Assembly: GCA_902527265.1 (NCBI GenBank)
Contig: CABZNY010000004.1
Span: 1 to 64,000, forward strand
Length of the DNA stretch: 64,000 nt
Origin: an uncultured Pelagibacteraceae bacterium
Lineage (GTDB): Bacteria > Pseudomonadota > Alphaproteobacteria > Pelagibacterales > Pelagibacteraceae
Reading direction: 5' to 3'
Positions within the stretch are counted from its first letter, which is position 1, and every line of letters begins with the position of its first letter. Positions 58,245-64,000 of this stretch are shown here, in pieces. A program made the translations under genes and the position numbers. The notes beneath the pieces were generated by a model that did not search any database, was not told where the DNA came from, and was given only the letters and a program-made list of their open reading frames with translations.

Positions 58245-58731
58245 TTTTTTTTTTCTCTTATTTAATAATATTTCCTCACTCTCCTTAGAAGACAATAATT
58301 TATTAATTTCAGGCAAACCAAAAATTATAGATGGCGATACACTAAAGATTAATAATAAGAAAATTCGTTTTAGTGGAATTGATGCCCCTGAAAGTTATTT
58401 TTTTGGAAAAAAACAATTATGTATTCTAAATAATGTTGAAATTTTATGTGGAAAGCTATCCAAAGAAAAACTTATAGAAAAAATTGGAAATCAGATTGTT
58501 AATTGTAGAATAGAAAAAAATAAAGATCAATACAGTAGGTTAATTGGTGAATGTTTTGTAAAAAATAAGAGTCTCTCAGTTTTTATGGTTAAAAATGGTT
58601 ATGCATTTGATTATCCTAAATATTCAAATGGCAAATTTAGAAAACACCAGATTTATGCAAAAAATCTTTCATTGGGTTTATGGCAAATGCAATTCGAATA
58701 TCCTTGGATATGGAGAAAAAAAAATAGATAA
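58216..58731 (+). CDS. Secreted SNase-like thermonuclease
   Basis: Signal peptide, IIDGDTLKINNKKIRFSGIDAPES, LGLWQMQFEYPWIWR. Confidence 0.85.
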   Translation: MKKQKLILISFFFLLFNNISSLSLEDNNLLISGKPKIIDGDTLKINNKKIRFSGIDAPESYFFGKKQLCILNNVEILCGKLSKEKLIEKIGNQIVNCRIEKNKDQYSRLIGECFVKNKSLSVFMVKNGYAFDYPKYSNGKFRKHQIYAKNLSLGLWQMQFEYPWIWRKKNR

Positions 58732-58739
58732 TAATAAAA

Positions 58740-59339
58740 ATGATTCGAAACAAATATATATATTTATTTTTAACCCTTTTTATAGTTTCTGCTTGCTCTT
58801 CAATTCCTAAAAATACTGCTGATGGCTGTTCAATTTTTTCAGAAAGATATCTTTGGTATAAACACGCCAAAAAAACAGAACAAAAATGGGGCACGCCAAT
58901 TAATTTGCAACTTGCTATAATTAAAATGGAGTCAGATTTTGATTGGTTGGCAAAACCACCTAGACAAAAATTATTTAAGGTTATTCCTTATAAAAGACCA
59001 TCAAGTTCTTTTGGTTATTCTCAAGCAATAAGAGGAACATGGAAACAATATAAAGAGGAAACAGGAAACAAGTATGCTACCAGAACAAGATTTAAAGATA
59101 GTGTAGATTTTATTGGTTGGTATACAAACAAAACAGAAAAGATCCTAAAAATCCCAAAAAATGATGCTTTTAATCAATATGTTGCTTATCATGAAGGTTG
59201 GGGAAATTACAAAAATTATAAAAAAAATCAAAAAATCATTCTTTTGGCAAAAAAAGTTGAAAATCAGTCTAAGAAATACAAAACACAGCTAAACAATTGT
59301 CGAAAATCACTTACTACTAGGAAATATATAATATTTTAG
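58740..59339 (+). CDS. Lipoprotein with transglycosylase SLT-like domain
   Basis: Lipobox FIVSACSS; INLQLAIIKMESDFDWLAKPP, SFGYSQAIRGTWKQYK. Confidence 0.8.
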   Translation: MIRNKYIYLFLTLFIVSACSSIPKNTADGCSIFSERYLWYKHAKKTEQKWGTPINLQLAIIKMESDFDWLAKPPRQKLFKVIPYKRPSSSFGYSQAIRGTWKQYKEETGNKYATRTRFKDSVDFIGWYTNKTEKILKIPKNDAFNQYVAYHEGWGNYKNYKKNQKIILLAKKVENQSKKYKTQLNNCRKSLTTRKYIIF

Positions 59340-62300
59340 TTTAATTGTTTTTTAAGCTCTATATCAACTGCATCAATTCTCTTTGTATTTTTAGCTAAAG
59401 TTAAATACATAGTCGGGGTTACATATAAAGTAAAAAAGGTAGAAATTATCATTCCACCAAGTATAGTTGCACCTACAGCAAGTCTCGAACCTTCTCCAGC
59501 ACCTGGGCCAATATTTCCAATAACTAAAGGTAACATTGCAATCATTGTACTTATGGATGTCATTATAATTGGTCTAAATCTTAAACTGCAGGCCTCTTTA
59601 ACAGCTTTTTCAATTTCTTTACCTTTTGTTCTTAATTGATTTGCATAATCAACTATAAGAATACTATTTTTTGTTGAAATACCAATAAGTATTACCAAGG
59701 CTATTTGTGAAAATATATTTATTGATGAATTTAAGAATAGAATAAATATTAATCCTCCAAATACTGCGAGTGGAACAGTTAAAATAATTATAAATGGGTG
59801 TATAAACGAATTAAAAGTAGCTGACATAACAAGATAAGCAGTCAACAATGCTAAAGCAAATATGATATAAAGTTCATTACTTGTTTCTTTTAATTCTTCA
59901 GATTTTCCTTTCCAAGTAATTTGTTTATCTGGAGCAACACTAGTCATTGTTTCTTCTAAATATTTAATTGCTTCAGCTAAAGTATAGCCTTCACTTATAT
60001 TAGCCGATATTGTTACGGCACGTTGTCTGTTATATCTTGATAACTTACTTGCCGTTCCTTTTTCATTAAATTCAACAAGATTAGAGAGGGAAACTAAATT
60101 ACCTGTTTTTTCTGATCTAACGAATATTTTACTCAAACTTTCTTTATTTTTCCTATCTTCTAAATATTGTTGTAAAATAATTGGGTATTCTTTTCCAAGT
60201 TTATTAAATTTTGTTACCGTCTTGCCCCCATACAAAGTTTCTAAAGTTTGACCAATTGCTTCAGTTGATATTCCCAAGTCTTTTGCTTTATTTTTGTTAA
60301 TTTTTATATTCACTTCAGGTTTATTTCTGGTATAATCAGATTCAAGTCTTGATAAATTTCTGTTCTTTCTTAACATTCTAATAACTCTAGACTGTATTTG
60401 TTCTAACTCTTCGTATGTATTTCCATAAATAACCATTTGAACTGGCTTATTGTAACTTGAAACTCTTATAGACTGAGGAGAAATTGGAAAAGCTAGTGTT
60501 TGAGGTACCGTAACTATTTTTCCAATCGCTTGTCGCATTATTGTTTGAGAATTCTGTTTTCTATTTTTCCAATTGTCCAAAAGTGAGATTATTAAGAAGC
60601 TATTTTCAGAGCCAAAACCTGGAACTATCATTAAAAATCTATTGTATGGACTATTATCGCCATCAAGTAGTGGAATTAGTCTTTTTTCCACATCCTCCGC
60701 CCTTTTTTGAGTATATTGGAATGAACTTCCTTCATCAGTAAATCCTATAACTAAGTAAACTCCACGATCTTCTAATGGTAACAATTCTTTTTTTGTATAG
60801 TTATACAAACCTCCAGAGGCAACTATGATAAAAATTATGAATGTTATTATTGTTTTCTTCTTGTTCATCCAAAATCCTAATGTCTCAGTGTAAAATTTTA
60901 AAAAGCCTTGAAAAAATTTATCAAATCCTCTTGTAAGGAAATTAGATTTTTTCTTTTTATCAAGAAATTTACTACCTAACATTGGTGAAAGTGTTAGAGC
61001 AACAAATGATGACACTACTATTGCAAATGATAGTGCTATTGCAGTTTCTTTAAATAAAGTTCCAGCAATACCTTCAATGAAAATTAAAGGCAAAAATACT
61101 GCAACCAAAATAAGAGTTGTTGCAATAATTGCAAACGTAATTTGTTTTGAGCCTTTGTATGCTGCTACCAGCGGTGTCTCACCATTTTCAATTCTTCTAT
61201 ATATCGCATCGGTCATAATGACCGAATCATCAGTAATAATTCCAATTGCTAATATAAAACTTAATAAGACAAATATATTAATAGATAAATCAAATATATA
61301 TAAACCTAAGAATGTAGCAATTAGACTTACAGGTAAAGCTATTGCAGGAACAATAACTGCTTTTAAATTTCCTAAAAATAAATAAATTATAATTACAACA
61401 AGTATAAAAGCTATAGCTAAAGTTTTATAAACCTCATTTATTGCTTCACCGATGTAAGTAGCTCTATTAAAAGCTATTTCCAAATTTAAGTCGCCAGGTA
61501 AAGTTTTTCTAATTTCTTTGATTTTTTTTTCAACATCTTTTGATAATTCAACAGTTGAAGCCCCACTTCTTGCATAAATTCCTATGCCCATGGTTTTTAA
61601 ATTTAATGCTCCTTTACTTTGAGCTCTAAATAAAACTTTCTCTGTGACAGGGCCTAATTCTAAATTTGCGATATCAGATAATCTTACTATATTATCTTGA
61701 GCTTTCTTAATTGGCAGTTCCTCAAGTTTTTCTAAATTATTATATGATTTATCGATATTGATCGTTAAATCTATATTTTCAGCCTCAAGTGTACCCGCTG
61801 GTAATCGAACATTTTCGTTTCTTAAAGACCTTTCTACTTCTTGAATAGTTAAATTATTTGCAGCTAATTTGATTGGATCTATCCATACTCTAATACTCTG
61901 CTCCCTAAGGCCACCCGTTCTTATTCGACCAACATTTTTAATGCTAGAAAATTGATCAACTAAATATCGTTCTGCATAGTCTCCTAGCTCAAGATCACTC
62001 CAGGTTTCTGAAGATAAAGCAAGCCACATTGTAGTTGTAAAACCCGCAGATTGCTTAAGTATTCTTGGGGCCTCAGACTCGGCTGGCAGTCTTCCGACAA
62101 TTCTTGCAACTCTCTCTCTTACATCGTTTGCCGCATTATCAAGGTCTATATCTGTATCAAATTCGATATTTATAGTACTTTTTCCATTCTCTGATTTAGC
62201 GTCTATGTTTTTTATTCCCTCTGCTCCACCTATAACTTCTTCAATTACTTGTGTCACTTCTTCATCAACAATTGGAGCTGACGCTGATGCATATTCTACC

Positions 62301-62446
62301 TGGACTTGAACCACGGGGGGTTGTAGACCAGATGGTAGTTCTCTAACTGGTAATTTTGAAAAAACAAAAGTTCCAAATACAACTAGTATTAAAGATAATA
62401 CCCATGACAATGCTGGTCTTCTAATACTAACATCGGTTAAATACAT
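59336..62446 (-). CDS. RND-family efflux transporter permease
   Basis: 1036 aa; SIRRPALSWVLSLILVVFGTFVF, repeated TM blocks, AcrB-like organisation. Confidence 0.95.
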   Translation of the reverse strand: MYLTDVSIRRPALSWVLSLILVVFGTFVFSKLPVRELPSGLQPPVVQVQVEYASASAPIVDEEVTQVIEEVIGGAEGIKNIDAKSENGKSTINIEFDTDIDLDNAANDVRERVARIVGRLPAESEAPRILKQSAGFTTTMWLALSSETWSDLELGDYAERYLVDQFSSIKNVGRIRTGGLREQSIRVWIDPIKLAANNLTIQEVERSLRNENVRLPAGTLEAENIDLTINIDKSYNNLEKLEELPIKKAQDNIVRLSDIANLELGPVTEKVLFRAQSKGALNLKTMGIGIYARSGASTVELSKDVEKKIKEIRKTLPGDLNLEIAFNRATYIGEAINEVYKTLAIAFILVVIIIYLFLGNLKAVIVPAIALPVSLIATFLGLYIFDLSINIFVLLSFILAIGIITDDSVIMTDAIYRRIENGETPLVAAYKGSKQITFAIIATTLILVAVFLPLIFIEGIAGTLFKETAIALSFAIVVSSFVALTLSPMLGSKFLDKKKKSNFLTRGFDKFFQGFLKFYTETLGFWMNKKKTIITFIIFIIVASGGLYNYTKKELLPLEDRGVYLVIGFTDEGSSFQYTQKRAEDVEKRLIPLLDGDNSPYNRFLMIVPGFGSENSFLIISLLDNWKNRKQNSQTIMRQAIGKIVTVPQTLAFPISPQSIRVSSYNKPVQMVIYGNTYEELEQIQSRVIRMLRKNRNLSRLESDYTRNKPEVNIKINKNKAKDLGISTEAIGQTLETLYGGKTVTKFNKLGKEYPIILQQYLEDRKNKESLSKIFVRSEKTGNLVSLSNLVEFNEKGTASKLSRYNRQRAVTISANISEGYTLAEAIKYLEETMTSVAPDKQITWKGKSEELKETSNELYIIFALALLTAYLVMSATFNSFIHPFIIILTVPLAVFGGLIFILFLNSSINIFSQIALVILIGISTKNSILIVDYANQLRTKGKEIEKAVKEACSLRFRPIIMTSISTMIAMLPLVIGNIGPGAGEGSRLAVGATILGGMIISTFFTLYVTPTMYLTLAKNTKRIDAVDIELKKQLN

Positions 62447-62450
62447 TTAA

Positions 62451-63371
62451 TTATTTACTTTTATTCTCTTTTTTACCCCAACTAGACGCACTTTTTTTTT
62501 CACCATCTTTAATGGGTTTAATTTTTCCATTGGGTCTTACTTTTTTCAATCCTTCAGCAACAACTATATCGCCCTCATTTAAACCTGACTCCACTTCTAG
62601 ATATCCTTTATTTCTGTTACCAACTTTAACTTCAACTCTTTTTGTTACATTCTCTTTATCTACTTTATAAATATAAACTTTATTACCTTCTAAGATTACA
62701 CTTGTATCTGGAATTCCTAAAGAAACTCTCTCATTATATTTTATTGTGACTTCCATTAAAGCACCAGGCAAAATCTCAGAATTTAAATTTTGCATTTTAA
62801 CTCTAAGTCTTAAAGATCTATTGCTAACATCAATTTTGCTTGCCAAAGAATCTACTATACCTTTATAAGTTTTATTCTTATTGCCAGAAAATTTTACATC
62901 AACACCAAGTCCTTTTTCTACAAATGGTGCAAATATTTCTGGAACATCAACATCAATAAATAAAAAAGATGCATCTTCAATATCAATTACAACTGAACTT
63001 TCTGAAACATTAATATCATCAGAAAAGTTTCTTTTACCAATTACTCCATCGAAGGGTGCTGTGATTGTTCTACTTTTTAATTTTGCAATAACATCACCAG
63101 ACTTAACTTTAGTATTATATTTGATTTCTTCTAGAATTTCGTATTTTTCAATATTGTATGACTGTGTTTTAATTGGAACCGCTGTTCCAAAGGTTTCAAT
63201 AATATTTTGAAACTTTCTTTCCTCTACTGTTTTGACAATGATACCTGGTGGCGGTCTTTTACTAAATTTTTTTTTAAAATGGTTCCCAATCATTGTTCGA
63301 GCAATGATCACACCTGCAATAATTAGAAAAAAAATTACTATTATTGATGTTATTTTAGTAGATCTCTTCAT
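62451..63371 (-). CDS. RND periplasmic adaptor (membrane fusion protein)
   Basis: N-terminal TM, TITAPFDGVIGKRNFSDDINVSES, GDIVVAEGLKKVRPNGKIKP. Confidence 0.92.
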   Translation of the reverse strand: MKRSTKITSIIVIFFLIIAGVIIARTMIGNHFKKKFSKRPPPGIIVKTVEERKFQNIIETFGTAVPIKTQSYNIEKYEILEEIKYNTKVKSGDVIAKLKSRTITAPFDGVIGKRNFSDDINVSESSVVIDIEDASFLFIDVDVPEIFAPFVEKGLGVDVKFSGNKNKTYKGIVDSLASKIDVSNRSLRLRVKMQNLNSEILPGALMEVTIKYNERVSLGIPDTSVILEGNKVYIYKVDKENVTKRVEVKVGNRNKGYLEVESGLNEGDIVVAEGLKKVRPNGKIKPIKDGEKKSASSWGKKENKSK

Positions 63372-63373
63372 TT

Positions 63374-64000
63374 CTATATTCTTCCATATTCAGCCCATGA
63401 ACCATCATAAACTGTAGGAGAATATGTATTATTTACAAGGGAATATGCAAGACCTAAAACACATGCTGTTATACCAGATCCACATGAAAAAACTGTTTTA
63501 TCGTCATTTAAATCAATAATTTCGCTGAACTTTTTTGAGATTTCACTTACACCTTTAAAAGTGTTGTCTGAGCTATTTATAATCTCTTTAAATGGAAGAC
63601 ATACAGAGTTTGGAATAGATCCACTTCTCACATTCTTCCTGGGATCTGGAACACTTCCATTAAATCTTTCCTTACTTCTAGCATCGATTATTGTAAAATT
63701 TTTTTGTCCAATATTTTCATTTATTTCAAGAATACTTTTTACCAGATTTTTATTTTCTGTTGCTCTGTAGGTTGAGTTGTTTAAAATTGTTCTTTCACCT
63801 GTTGTTTTCCTATTTTCAATCAACCATTTTTTTAAACCACCATCTAAAACACTTACTAGGTGTTTATCATGACCAAAATAAATAAAATTGTACCAACCTC
63901 TACATGAACTTAAAACATCAGAGTTATCATAAATTACAATTCTATCGGTATTTGATATGCCCATTGAAGATACTATTTCTTCCCATTTTTCTTTTGTAGG
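63374..64000 (-). CDS. Rhodanese-type sulfurtransferase (3-mercaptopyruvate/thiosulfate), N-terminus outside window
   Basis: FTIIDARSKERFNGSVPDPRKNVRSGSIPNS, FSCGSGITACVLGLA active-site Cys; frame is open to 64000. Confidence 0.9.
   Translation of the reverse strand, partial: PTKEKWEEIVSSMGISNTDRIVIYDNSDVLSSCRGWYNFIYFGHDKHLVSVLDGGLKKWLIENRKTTGERTILNNSTYRATENKNLVKSILEINENIGQKNFTIIDARSKERFNGSVPDPRKNVRSGSIPNSVCLPFKEIINSSDNTFKGVSEISKKFSEIIDLNDDKTVFSCGSGITACVLGLAYSLVNNTYSPTVYDGSWAEYGRI

Noticed and set aside
61077-61385. 102-aa + strand ORF opposite the RND permease
   Set aside because: Antisense to conserved TM-encoding sequence, which commonly gives spurious hydrophobic ORFs.

Overview
This 64 kb AT-rich, gene-dense window looks like a SAR11/Pelagibacterales (Alphaproteobacteria) chromosome. 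That identification rests on recognised protein families and gene order; no search was run. Left to right it contains: a DMSP demethylation operon (dmdC 3' end, dmdB, dmdA); asd; a large TCA cluster (sdhCDAB, mmsA, mdh, sucCD, sucAB, lpd); priA; atpHAGDC; a reverse-strand operon rplU-rpmA-obg-proB-proA-nadD-rsfS-ctpA-rppH; gloB, metW and metX with a SAM-II-type riboswitch upstream of metX; hisC-tyrA; an NlpC/P60 peptidase, an AmpG-like permease and TrkH; a class I lysyl-tRNA synthetase, pyrD, rpmB and a queuosine-precursor transporter; a four-gene polyamine cluster (ODC-like, DHS-like, AguB-like, AguA-like); a RegA/ActR-like regulator; an ABC ATPase; polA; a chvI-chvG-ahcY-tsaE-amgK-murU block; gpmA; an F1-ATPase zeta-type inhibitor; a secreted SNase-like nuclease; an SLT lipoprotein; and an RND pump next to a sulfurtransferase. 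I found no tRNA, rRNA, CRISPR, prophage or transposon. The items most worth a second look are the SAM-II riboswitch, the DHS-like polyamine operon, a hairpin that sequesters the priA start codon, perfect palindromes between the polyamine operon and regA, the eroded chvIG-to-ahcY locus with an atypical ChvI receiver, and a duplicated start region at trkH. I did not find clear evidence for a wholly new defence or mobile system.
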